A stretch of 64,000 nt of DNA from Atherix ibis. Taxonomy: Eukaryota > Arthropoda > Insecta > Diptera > Athericidae. The notes beneath the pieces are model-generated. The model saw only the letters and a list, made by a program, of their open reading frames with translations. It made no database searches and was not told the origin of the DNA. Where the stretch lies: assembly GCA_958298945.1 (NCBI GenBank), contig OY282607.1, positions 89,349,270 to 89,413,269 of the forward strand, in the 5' to 3' direction. This document shows positions 22,191 through 32,215 of the stretch, piece by piece. Position 1 is the stretch's first letter. The number at the start of each line of letters is the position of its first letter. Position numbers and translations under genes: made by a program.

Positions 22191-24010
22191 AGGTGATATT
22201 TTAGTGTGTTTAAATTAAAGTCCCACACTTTATCTTTCGATGATTTTCACATTTCTATAACAAAAAAAAAGCCTGTCTTGTACTGCCCGGTAGTCTGGCC
22301 TAGACGCAACTTTCAATATCATCTAAAAAATAGGCAATTCTTATCAAGAAAATGAGCTTTCCGGTAACATTAAGCATTTTTCTAAATCCGAGAAGCATTG
22401 GAACACGATCCTCACCCTGGGAGACCTTCAACACCAAAAACTAATAAAAACAATTTTTTTTCCTTTATGACAAATTGTGAAAAAAAATTTTTCTAAAGAA
22501 GTCTCGTAAAAAGAATCCTTCCTATTTGATCGATTATTTGGACACCTGGATTCTCAAACCTGTTAAGCCGCCATCTTCATCAATGAGTTTTTATTGGAAA
22601 AAAGAATTTTTGTATTTTCCTATTTAGCTGATCTAAGTTCTTATGAGTTTTTTTCCTTTTTTTGTTCTACTCTGGATAATATTTTAGGGATTTTAACTGA
22701 GGAACTGAAAATGATTTCAATAAAACCACTTTAAAATTGTGGTTACGCCAAATTTTTTAGTTTTAATTTTTCTAATTCCATTTTTATAAATTTTTAAATT
22801 AATTATAATAAATTTTCTTGATAATAACGAAAACTGGTGACTGCAAAGTGGCCATCGTAAATATTATTTTCATAAATAAAAATACTTTTTTCTCATACTC
22901 ATAATTTTCTTTATGGCCTAGTATAGTTGAAAGTATTATCCTGTCGAATATATATTATATATTTTTGTTGTTATTGAAACTTAGTTGGGGGAGGCCTACA
23001 CACATTCACATAATAAAGAAAGGTGCGCACTCGTATTATTTGTTTGGTTGTATACTCGTAACTTATGTACCCAGCCAACCAGAAAAAGTTCACACTCTCA
23101 CAATAAATGGAGAAATAATGATCCAATAAAAATACATAATAAAATGCACAACTTATTTTTATTTGGTCGCATTTGTACAATCATACACTAGTGAATGGAA
23201 TGATAGTCGTTGGTGGGTGCCATCATGTAAATAAACAGCTTCTGTTTCAGTACTTTTTTTTTGAAAATCATCATCCACCATTATTTGTGAAACAGGCAAA
23301 AATTCTGAAAACTGACTGGCATTTTTTAGAAGACACTGACTGCGGCTTTGTATACATTTCAACTATAATAAATATACTATTTTTATGGCCTAATTAAAAT
23401 GTCTTTTAGATGAAAATGAATATTTCAAAATAATCTTGAATAGCAGGTGAGAGTATGTTAGACCGAAATAGCTTCTCTAAATATTTGGAAGTATTTATGA
23501 AAGCTGACATATTTTGAGGACTTTATTTGGCAACGCTTAGTTAGATACTAATTTTAATTATTGTAATTAAAGGAAATTTCTATATAATTATTATTTTTCT
23601 CGAAGACGTCACATATTTTAGCAATTTTTTTTCTTACCGATAAAATGCTATAATTTACCTTAGCACATTTTTTTTAATTAAATTAAGATAGTAGGAAAAG
23701 CTGTTTATGATGGCACCCTAAATTATGAAATTTAGGTTTCTGTGAATTTGATGAAAAAAAAAATGCCATTTAACATCTTCAGTTTTGTTTTCGTCAGTAA
23801 TTTTTTTTTGCTCAAAATTTTTAAAAAGAAAATTTAAAAATTTTAAACTAAATATAATTAAAAAATTAAATATTCAATATTAAAAAATACAGAAATAATC
23901 ATTATGGACTATTCAAAAAAAATACTACTGGCATTAATCATCCCAAACTTTATGCAACATTTGAATTTTACGTAATTTGTAAGGAAAAGTACTGCCAATG
24001 GAAAAATAAG
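22191..24010. other. AT-rich stretch, no gene recognised
   Basis: Open frames at 22971-23397 on both strands overlap one another and match nothing I know. Nothing else is supported. Confidence 0.5.
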
Positions 24011-24860
24011 ATACAGTGACAGCTGACAGTTCAAAATTATTTAAAATAGAGCGCAGTTTCATTATTGAGCAATATTTTCAAAATAATAAAGGTTTGACAG
24101 CTACAGTTTGCAAATTTTTGTACAAAATATGGTCGGAATTTGATTTGACTTCATCAACTGTGAAGCAGTTCAGAGATAAATTAAAAATTTTACGAAAACT
24201 AAATTTATTAAGAAGCCATCTTCATTTCGAGAAGCGTATTCTCATGAAAGATTTGCATCTTGTTGCTTACAAAGTTTAACGGACTTAAGAACTGAAGATT
24301 TTCTGCCATGCGCAGTGAATGGATTTCGTTGATTGGATTATGGAACAACAAAAAATGAATGCTGATTTTTCGTACAAAATCATCTTCAGCGATGAGGCTC
24401 AGTTTCGCCCTGAAAACTTGCTTAATTAATAAAACTTTTAGATTTGGGGTTCAGAAAATCCACGAGTTGTTGTTGAGAAATAAATGCATCCACAACGTGT
24501 TACTGTTTGGTGCGGATTTTGGGATGCGGGTATCATCGGACTTGTCTTTTTGGAAACTGAAGCTGGTCAGGCAATAAAAGTTAATAACGCTTGCTATCGC
24601 AACATGATAATCCACTATTTTGCAAGATACGAGGATCATTCAACAAGTACTTAGCCTACAAAAGAAAAACGAAAATTTTGGAAAGGTGGCAATTTATTTT
24701 TCCACATAATCTTCTTCAAGATCGATACACTTGGCCCAGCGATGCTCTAACTTTTTTAACCCATCCAAAAAATACATTTTTTCGAGGGAAGCAAAATAGG
24801 CCTCCGTGGCGACGATGACCTCCTCATTCGACCCAAATCTATTCCCGGCGAGTGATTGTT

Positions 24861-26130
24861 TCAGGTTTGGAAACAAAAAGTAGTCACAGGTGGCCAAATC
24901 TGGAGAGTATGGTGGATGGGGCAGCAATTCGTAGCGCAATTCGACCAATTTGGCCATGGCAATTTGGCCATGGCGGAGGTGTGAGCCGGCGCGTTGTCGT
25001 GGTGGAATAGCACTTTTTTCTTCGCAAAGCGGGGCCGCTCTTTCTTGAATTCGACGTCAAATCGGCCCAATAAGTCAGCATAGTAGCGCCCCGTGATTGT
25101 TTTACCCTTTTCGAGGTAATCGATGTGGATCACACCTTGTAAATCCCAGAAAACGGTGGCCATCACCTTTCCGGCCGATCGAACAGTCTTCGCCTTCTTC
25201 GGAGCACGTTCGCCAGGTGAAGTCCACTGTTTCGACTGTTCCTTGGTCTCTGGTGTGTACCAGTGAATCCATGTTTCGTCGACGGTCACGAAACGACGCA
25301 AGAACTCCGCTGGATTGCGCTGAAACAACGCCAAACACATCGTCGATGACGGCGGAGGTGTGAGCCGGCGCGTTGTCGTGGTGGAACAGCACTTTTTTCT
25401 TCGCAAAGCGGGGCCGCTTTTTCTTGAATTCGACGTCAAATCGGCCTAATAAGTCAGCATAGTAGCGCCCCGTGATTGTTTTACCCTTCTCGAGGTAATC
25501 GATGTGGATCACACCTTGTGAATCCCAGAAAACGGTGGCCATCACCTTTCCGGCCGATCGAACAGTCTTCGCCTTTTTCGGAGTACGTTCGCCGGGTGAA
25601 GTCCACTGTTTCGACTGTTCCTTGGTCTCTGGTGTGTACCAGTGAATCCATGTTTCGTCGACGGTCACGAAACGACGCAAGAACTCCACTGGATTTCGCT
25701 GAAACAGCGCCAAACACGTCGCTGTTGTGGTCTCACGACTGCGCTTGTTTTCCGGTGTGAGCAAACGCGGCACCCATCGCGCCGACAGCTTTCTCATGCA
25801 CAGTTCTTCGTGTAGAATATGATGCACCGTTCCTACTGCGATGCCCACAGTCTCAGCTACCTCGTGAATCTTCAATCAACGGTCTGCCAACACGAGATCG
25901 TGGGCTTTTTTAACGTTTTCCTCCGTAGCAGCCGTTTTCGGGGCACCTGGACGTGGCTCATCAAAAACCGACGTGCGACCACGAACAAACTCGTTGAACC
26001 AATTCTTGACGGTCGCCATTGAAGGAGAAGAGTCACCATACACAGCATCCAAGCGATCTTTGATTTCGCTGCGCGTTTTCCCTTCCAAAAACAAGAATCT
26101 AATCACCGAACGATATTGTTCTTTTTCCAT
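24861..26130 (-). pseudogene. mariner transposase, broken by duplications
   Basis: The likely start is the Met at 26130 (MEKEQYRSVIRFLFLEGK), which is where relatives begin. An upstream in-frame Met at 26163 is less likely. The N-terminal helix-turn-helix has DRLDAVYGDSSPSMATVKNW. A stop near 25876 interrupts it before the second HTH (EVAETVGIAVGTVHHIL). WVPRLLTPENK and VTVDETWIHW (first D, codon about 25657-25659) follow, then LFHHDNAPAHTS (second D). A 379-bp repeat then restates the first two motifs. After a 14-bp tandem duplication (24947-24974) that shifts the frame, PPYSPDLATCDYFLF (third D, about 24883-24885) completes the DD34D set. The end CIDLEEDYVEK lies at about 24694-24730. All catalytic residues survive, but not in one frame. 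Confidence 0.88.
24972..25729 (-). repeat. 379-bp direct duplication inside the mariner
   Basis: GGCGGAGGTGTGAGCC begins at 24972 and again at 25351. CATCACCTTTCCGG is at 25161 and 25540, and CGCCAAACAC at 25329 and 25708, so the offset is a constant 379. The two copies differ at about a dozen positions (for example GCTCTTTC/GCTTTTTC, CCCAAT/CCTAAT, GGAGCACG/GGAGTACG). The duplicated segment covers the first two catalytic aspartates. Confidence 0.9.
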
Positions 26131-26400
26131 TTTTGTGCAACCGACCGACACGCACGCTTTCAAAGGCTCTCAAAACAAAACTAATGAAGGGAATCGACTG
26201 AAACTTTGACATTAGGCTACTAAAATGTACTGCATGATGGTTAATTTCTTTTGTGACAGCAGTTCCATCGGGCGGTGAGGCTAAGTACTTGTTAAATGAC
26301 CCTCGTATGGATATGATCGACATGTGGTTTCAGCAAGACGGTGCCATATGCCATGCAGCCCGAGAAACCTGTATTTTCTATCAAAATTAATTCTTACGTA

Positions 26401-27784
26401 AATTTAGGGACACCCTATATAAAATCTTCCGTTAAGTAGATTTTTCAGGACATTTTCAAATATTTAAAAGAAAAACAAAATACTTCCTTATTAATGCTGA
26501 TTCTTTGTTTTAAAAATATTTACTCTTTAATTTAATGACTTCACTGATTTCTTAATGGCATCAACAATTTCAAAGTACGTGCTTTCTCTACTATCAGGTA
26601 TATTATTCGGCAGAAAGCAAAGTGCACAAAAGTTCAAAATTGCACAGCATTAATGCCACAAATCAATTTTTCATGCATTTCGAATAATGTACGAAAGAAC
26701 TGCATTAGGGAAACGGTCATCGTAGCTAACAGTTTTTGTGCTATCTCGTAACTTGAAAAGAAGCTTACATGCACTTGAAACAACAACAACAACAAAAAAT
26801 CCACATGATCATATTGGAAATTTTATGACAATCTTATTATTTGTTCAAGACCAATGCAATAAAATGACAAAAGTACAGTAGAACTTTACCATGCACAGCC
26901 GATCTTGGCACAGTTTAACGGATTGTGTCCCACTGCAGACTCCGAGTTGACAGTCAGGTTAGTTATTCACGTTCATTGAAAAACAGACTACACTTAGAGT
27001 GGCCAATATAAAAACGGAACGCTGCTCCTAACCAGTCTTCTCCCATTCAATCGGGATGATCAAAGTGATCGTGCCGCTGTCAGAGTTGTTCTGTAGTCGC
27101 GAGACCTCCACATACCTGACATGATCTCCGGTAACCAAGCCTTCCACTGTGAGTGCACATCGCAATCAGGAATGTCCTCCTTACTATTCGGAAAATTGAA
27201 TTATGGCCATCAGCATCTAAATAAATTGTGGCAATACAAAAAAAAAAACAATTTATTAAATCATGGAGACTATTTTTGCCTTTTCTTGGTTTTTTTTATA
27301 TGTACTTTCATTTGAGAGCATTTAATTTTTAGGACTTTTTTAAAATTGATAGAAAAATTCATATTTTTATTGGATGTGTTGCTGGCTAATAGAGGCACTA
27401 TTAGCCAGCAACACATCCAATTAATTTTTTATTAATCCACAACAATCTCTCATTCGTCCCTTATTTGGGTTTCGAGTTTTCCAATTTTATTTTTATTTTA
27501 AAATTATTTTTTCTTTTTTTACCAAATTTAATATTTTTTCTAATTTTTATGCGCTCTAAAAACATTCCAAAATTGTTATTCCAAATTGCCTCAAATTTAT
27601 AATCTTCCTTAGAGAACTTTACACTTGCAGGTGTCGCTTAGGAAAAATTTATGTAATTGGGCTTGATTTTTTTAAAAGTACGGCTATGGAGGGCATTTTG
27701 AATTGCCCAATCGCAACAGCAGCTAAAGGGTTTTTGAATAAGAACTTGACAATTTTTTTTTAAGAAGTACCATCAATGCAATTA
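26401..27784. other. Non-coding stretch with one GC-richer patch
   Basis: About 26890-27180 is GC-richer and includes GGCCAATATAAAAACGG at about 27001. This could be a CCAAT/TATA-like arrangement, but no coding sequence follows. The rest is AT-rich. A perfect hairpin at 27369-27421 is listed separately. Confidence 0.4.
27369..27421. repeat. Perfect inverted repeat, 24-bp arms, 5-nt loop
   Basis: Left arm 27369-27392 starts ATTGGATGTGTTGCTGG. Right arm 27398-27421 is its exact complement. The loop is AGGCA. Its base composition is unlike the AT-rich surroundings. No terminator, tRNA or known element was recognised. Confidence 0.9.
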
Positions 27785-28410
27785 TGAATGGAACTCAACT
27801 TCGATCCTATATCTACCATGCGCACGCTTGCAGCGGTCGATTCTTTGAAGCCAATTTTCGATGACTCGGACACACAATTCGACGGGAATGGCCGCTATTT
27901 CTAGTTTGATGTAGGTTTTTAGGTCCTTCAACGCCGTCAGCTTGTTAGCATAGACCATCGATTTAACGTAGACCTACAGAAAAAAATCTAGAGGCGTTAA
28001 ATCACAAGATCTCGGCGGCCAATCGACAGGACCTTTTCTCGATATAACACATTCACCGAACTTGGACTTCAATAAGTCGATTGTTTCTCCTGCTGTGTGG
28101 GATATAGCACCATCTTGTTGAAACCACATATCCCTGATGCCCAGCACATGTAATTGATCGAAGAAATAACGCTGCAACATGTCTCTGTAGCGTTCACCAT
28201 TGACTGTAACGTGGCGGTCATTTTCATCAACGACGAAAAATTGCCCAATGACGCCACCGGCATGATAATCTCACCATACAGTCACTTTTTGTGGATGAAG
28301 CGGTGTTTTATGAAGCACATGAGGGTGTGCAGCACTCCAATAATGCATGTTTTGTTTGTTGACGAAGCCATTCAACCAAAAATGCGCTTCATCACTGAAG
28401 ATTCTCTAGA
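27785..28410 (-). pseudogene. Tc1-like transposase DDE domain (minus strand), nearly continuous
   Basis: Minus-strand translation from about 28408 reads IFSDEAHFWLNGFVNKQN (first D), then HPHVLHKTPLHPQKVTVW. A stop follows, then GGVIGQFFVVDEN and VTVNGERYRDMLQRYFF. MWFQQDGAISHTAGETIDLL (second D, about 28110-28052) and DWPPRSCDLTPLDFFL (third acidic position, about 28021-27974) come next. A second stop replaces the next residue. The C-terminal tail VYVKSMVYANKL and later VIENWLQRIDRC can then be read to about 27785. Only two or three stops interrupt about 205 codons, so this is the best-preserved Tc1-like DDE domain here. The N-terminal DNA-binding half is absent and no terminal repeats were found by eye. 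Confidence 0.8.
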
Positions 28411-28451
28411 GCCCAATCTGAAAACGTGCGTCGCTTCATATTGTCAAGTGG

Positions 28452-28523
28452 CTTTAGTTCTTGAGTTAACTTGATCTTAAGTTAACTCAACATCTTAAGA
28501 TCAAGTTAACTTAAGAACTAAAG
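28452..28523. repeat. Near-perfect inverted repeat, 30-bp arms
   Basis: Left arm 28452-28481 (CTTTAGTTCTTGAG...) and right arm 28494-28523 pair with a single mismatch around a 12-nt spacer. The arms also contain several GTTAACT and CTTAAG sub-palindromes. Confidence 0.9.
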
Positions 28524-28529
28524 TAAAAA

Positions 28530-30485
28530 ATCAAAAGTGTCAAGTTGCTATTAGAAAGCCCGATATAAAAGTTTTCTCTCAGTTATTCAACTTCCACCTT
28601 CCTTTCTCAACACCCAAAATTTAATCTTCATGAATTTCCATTTTTTCAGGATATTTAATAAAACTTCCCATTTTTTTTATAATTTTCTAAATAAAACAAA
28701 TAATTTTAGATATTTTAGAAAATCATTTCCTATAAAATTTGGTTAAATCAAATTTATTTGGCAACAACTTAAGGTGTAAAGTTAATCCCGGCTATGCCAC
28801 TAACTTGATTTTAATTCAAAACCGCTTCGTACTCAATGCAGTCTCTAAATCAGTATCACTAAAGCTGCGTTGTTTTTTTTTTTTAAATAAATATTTTCTA
28901 ATACATCTTCAATTTAAGATATTTTTGTCTAAATTATCCAAATTGTAAGAAAATTTAATGAGCTATTCAATAAGTGTTCTCTGATTTTCATTAGCAGATA
29001 TGCATTATTTTTGATTTTAGATAATTTTTCGGTAAAAACACTTCTTCCCTTTTTTACTCAAATTACATATTTTTTTATATATTTTTTTTTTTTGAAGCTG
29101 TAACTTTTTACACACCTTAAAGATTAAAGATTAAAAAATGCCGAACTTCAATTTAAAAGTACAGAATTGTTTCTATTCAATATTTAAGACTCTTGATTGC
29201 AGCCATTAAAACCTCACGCATTGTTTCATGTTCAACGAACTAAAATTGGGAATACGCAGCTTTACGGAACTTGGCCACTTTGCATGCGTATTTGTTGTTT
29301 TGTTTTTATTTTTATATAACGTATGTACGCACCCTTTAAGATATGCAATTTGAAGTGTCTAGGGGTGTGTCTGATGCATCCTGAATAGCTTCAACAGCTC
29401 CAACTACTTCAAACATTTCAAGGGTTTCCTTTTGAAAACTTCGAAAAGTAACTGACATTCGTTGGTATGCGTTTTCATTAGGCTGGTAGCAACTGGCCAA
29501 TGACGGTTGGTGTTGCAAGGAAGCCGAAAGACGATGATGGCAGCAAACAAGTTAACCACCTCGAAGAAATATTAAATTTACCAAGAACCAGCCGCACGCA
29601 CCAATCCATACAAAAATATTCACCCCTACTGTTCACGCTCGCATACGTGTGAATGCATGTTGATTTCGTTGACTTTTGTTGGATTGTTTTTATGCAATTT
29701 GCTGCAACCATTGCACGACCATGTCTTATACTAGTTGCTGTTACCATCTTTATGGTTTGCTCCCTCTTTATAAAAGGGTTGCTCATATAAAATGCAGAAT
29801 GTAGGCTTAATTTTGGATTGACAGTACACCGGAACCCCAGACGTTGACTCCTCAGTGTTTTGAAATTCGAACCAATCCGTTCCTTCGCTTGCCGTGTGTA
29901 CAATTAAAGTACTATTCTCTTCGGATTGTTGAGTCTTCAAAAGGGAAGGGTTTTAACTGGTATCACGGAAGACTAAAGACATGAAAAGATGGTCGGTCGG
30001 AATGCCATATGTGCAGGCCCTTTTTTTACCAGATGCAATGGGCGGCGCAAGTTCCACGTTTCAACTGATACTCTATAGAAAAAAGTGTACCTCGATTATA
30101 TCAACGCCCTAGAATATTATATGTTTATTTTTTTTTTTGGATTCATTTGTTCCACTAACTGAGCTAATTAGATATTTATAAGCAGTTGTCCGATTTCATG
30201 TCCAGTTGCATGTCTATAATGGTAAATATATGTAAATTAGTCAATAAACAGGAAAATTTTCATATAATAATTTTCACAATTACCCTCCGTTTAAGAATTA
30301 TTCTCTAAAAACTTTTATTCAATTTAAATTAAGAAAACAATGCGTATTTCGTTCAGTAATTGGACAAAATATGATCAAATTTTAATATACAAAAAGTTTT
30401 TGATAAATACGCCGAAGTTAATGAAGAAAGTTTTGCAACTTTTGGTTCTGCTGTTTTTGCACATTTTGCCACGATAAATTTTATA
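28530..30485. other. Stretch with no recognised gene
   Basis: AT-rich apart from a GC-richer section at about 29330-30080 that contains the unassigned minus-strand frame listed separately. No RNA gene or repeat boundary is recognised. Confidence 0.45.
29478..29903 (-). CDS. Unassigned 141-codon open frame, probably not a gene
   Basis: This is the longest frame in the window that is neither transposon-derived nor low-complexity. It has mixed composition (MYTRQAKERIGSNF at the start, LATPTVIGQLLPA at the end) and six cysteines. It shows no signal peptide, no convincing transmembrane segment and no family motif that I recognise. Another frame overlaps it at 29731-29940 on the same strand, so composition alone does not pick one. 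It could be an exon or 3' region of a host gene, or chance. Confidence 0.12.
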   Translation of the reverse strand: MYTRQAKERIGSNFKTLRSQRLGFRCTVNPKLSLHSAFYMSNPFIKREQTIKMVTATSIRHGRAMVAANCIKTIQQKSTKSTCIHTYASVNSRGEYFCMDWCVRLVLGKFNISSRWLTCLLPSSSFGFLATPTVIGQLLPA

Positions 30486-30489
30486 TTGT

Positions 30490-32215
30490 ATAAAAATATT
30501 TTTCAGTAAAAGTTTTTAAAAAAAAATTTTCAGTTAAAATTTGCTATAAAAATTTACCGTTAAAAGTTTTTTTTTTTAATTTTTAAATAAACATTTTCAG
30601 TAAAAATTGTAAGCAAAAATTTTCAGTAATAATTTTCGGTAAAAATGTTCGGTAAAAATTTTCAGTAGAAATTTTTCATAAACAGTTTCGATAAAAATTT
30701 GTGACTAAAATATTCGGTAAAAATTTGTACTGAAAATGTTCGGTAAAAATGTTAGATAAAAATTTGCGGTTAAAATGGTTGTCTTAAATTTTCAATCAAA
30801 ATGTTCGGTAAAAATGTTCAGTAAAAATTTGTGGTAAAAATGTTCGATAAAAATTTTCAGTAAAAGTTAGCAGTAGAAATTTCCGGAATAAATTTCGCAA
30901 CATTTGCCGTTAAAGGTTTGAAATAAAAATTTTTAGATAAAATTTGTAAATAAATATTTTCAGTAAAACTTTTCAGTAAAAATAGTCGGCAAACATTTTT
31001 AGTAACAATTTTAAATAACAATTTCGGTAAAAATTTTCTGTAAAAATTTTCAGTAAAAATTGTCGGTAAAACATTTTTTTACACAAATTATCTGTAAACA
31101 TTTTTGATAAAAATTATCGGTAAAATTTTCTTTAAAAATTTTTAGTAAAAATTTTCGGTATATAATATCAGCGAAAATTTAAGATACAAATTGTCAGTGA
31201 AAATTTTCGGTAAAAATTCTCGGTAAAAATGTTCGTTAAAAATTTTAAGTAAAAATTTTAGGTAAAAATTTTCAATAAAAATTGTCGGTTAAAATTTTCG
31301 GCAAACATTTTCAGTAACAATTTTCTTTCGGTTAAAATGTTCGGATAAAAAATTTTCGGTTAAAAAATTTTGGTAAAAATTTTCAGTAAAAATTGTATGT
31401 GAACATTTTCGCTAAAAATTTTCAGTAAAAGTTTTCGGTAAACAATTTCGCTAACAATTTTCGGTAAAAATTTTTGCTAACAGTTTTCGGTTAAAATTTT
31501 TGGTCAAAATTGTCGGTAAAAACTGTCAGTAAAAGTTTTTCAACAGTTGTCGGTAAACATTTTTTTATAAAAACTGTTAGTAAAAATTGTTGATAACGAT
31601 TGCCGGTAAAATGTTCTTTAAAAATTTCCGGTATAAATTGTCAGTGAAAATGTTCGGTAAAAATTATCGGTAAAAATTTTTGTTAATAATTGTCGGCAAA
31701 AACTGTCAGTAAAATTTGTTTAACAGTTGTCGGTAAAAATTTGTTTATAAAAACTGTCGATAAAAATTGTTGATAAAGATTTTCGGTAAAATTTTCTTTA
31801 AAAATTTTCGGTATAAATTGTTAGTGAAAATGTTCGGTTAAAAATTTTCGGTAATCATTATCATTAAAAATTTCGGTAAAATTTTCGGTAAAAATTTTCG
31901 GTAAAAATTTTCGGTAAAAATTTTCGGTAAAAATTTTCGGTAAAAATTTTCGGTAAAAATTTTCGGTAAAAATTTTCGGTAAAAATTTTCGGTAAAAATT
32001 TTCGGTAAAAATTTTCGGTAAAACTTTTCGGTAAAAATTTTCGGTAAAAATTTTCTGTATAAATTTTTGGTAAAAATTAGCCTTCGGTTAAAATTTTTGG
32101 TTAAAAAATTCGGTGAAAATTGTCAGTAAAAATTGTCTATGAAAATTTTCGGTAAAAATATTCGGTAAAAATTCTTCGTTCAAATTTTCGGTTAAAATTT
32201 TCAGTAAATAGGATC
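30490..32215 (+). repeat. Minisatellite array 1, 13-bp unit AAAAATTTTCGGT
   Basis: About 1.7 kb of a 13-bp unit, mostly degenerate: GGT/AGT and TTTT-length variants, with local 12-15 bp spacing. At 31882-32050 there are about 13 consecutive units with almost no variation. The G-rich strand motif is CGGTAAAAATTTT. The same unit occurs in reverse orientation at 34.7-36.2 kb. There is no coding potential. Confidence 0.92.

Larger units (their letters stand above)
24630..26305 (-). mobile_element. mariner transposon (1676 bp, internally duplicated) nested in the Tc1-like relic
   Basis: The two ends fit CGAGGRTCATTYAACAAGTA as inverted repeats starting at 24630 and (complement) 26305, continuing ACTTAGCCT for about 28 bp. 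TA lies outside both ends (24628-24629, 26306-26307). Transcription of the transposase is on the minus strand. Canonical mariners are about 1.3 kb. The excess here is a 379-bp direct duplication plus a 14-bp tandem duplication, so the unit would otherwise be about 1.28 kb. The protein resembles the basal 'rosa-type' mariners of fruit flies as I remember them, but I cannot confirm the subfamily. Confidence 0.9.
24016..26400 (+). pseudogene. Tc1-like (DUF4817-type) transposase relic split by a mariner
   Basis: The frame from 24016 contains IEQYFQNNKGLTATVCKF and DLTSSTVKQFRDK. This is the N-terminal helix-turn-helix region typical of insect transposases with a DUF4817-like head. After a frame change, MEQQKMNADFSYKIIFSDEA (about 24340-24398) carries the first catalytic D. 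IWGSENPRVVVEK, HPQRVTVWCGFWDAGIIG and YRNMIIHYF follow to about 24620. The mariner (24630-26305) then interrupts. Immediately after it, at 26309-26350, comes MIDMWFQQDGAICHAARET with the second D. The remainder of the DDE domain is missing. A TAGGGTGT-like string in reverse at about 26413-26424 may be an outer end. Several stops and frameshifts are present. Confidence 0.75.

Noticed and set aside
25097..26209. Plus-strand frames over the mariner
   Set aside because: Antisense shadows of the mariner transposase.
27001..27030. Possible CCAAT/TATA promoter (GGCCAATATAAAAACGG)
   Set aside because: No coding sequence or exon follows within a reasonable distance, and TATA-like strings are common by chance in AT-rich DNA.
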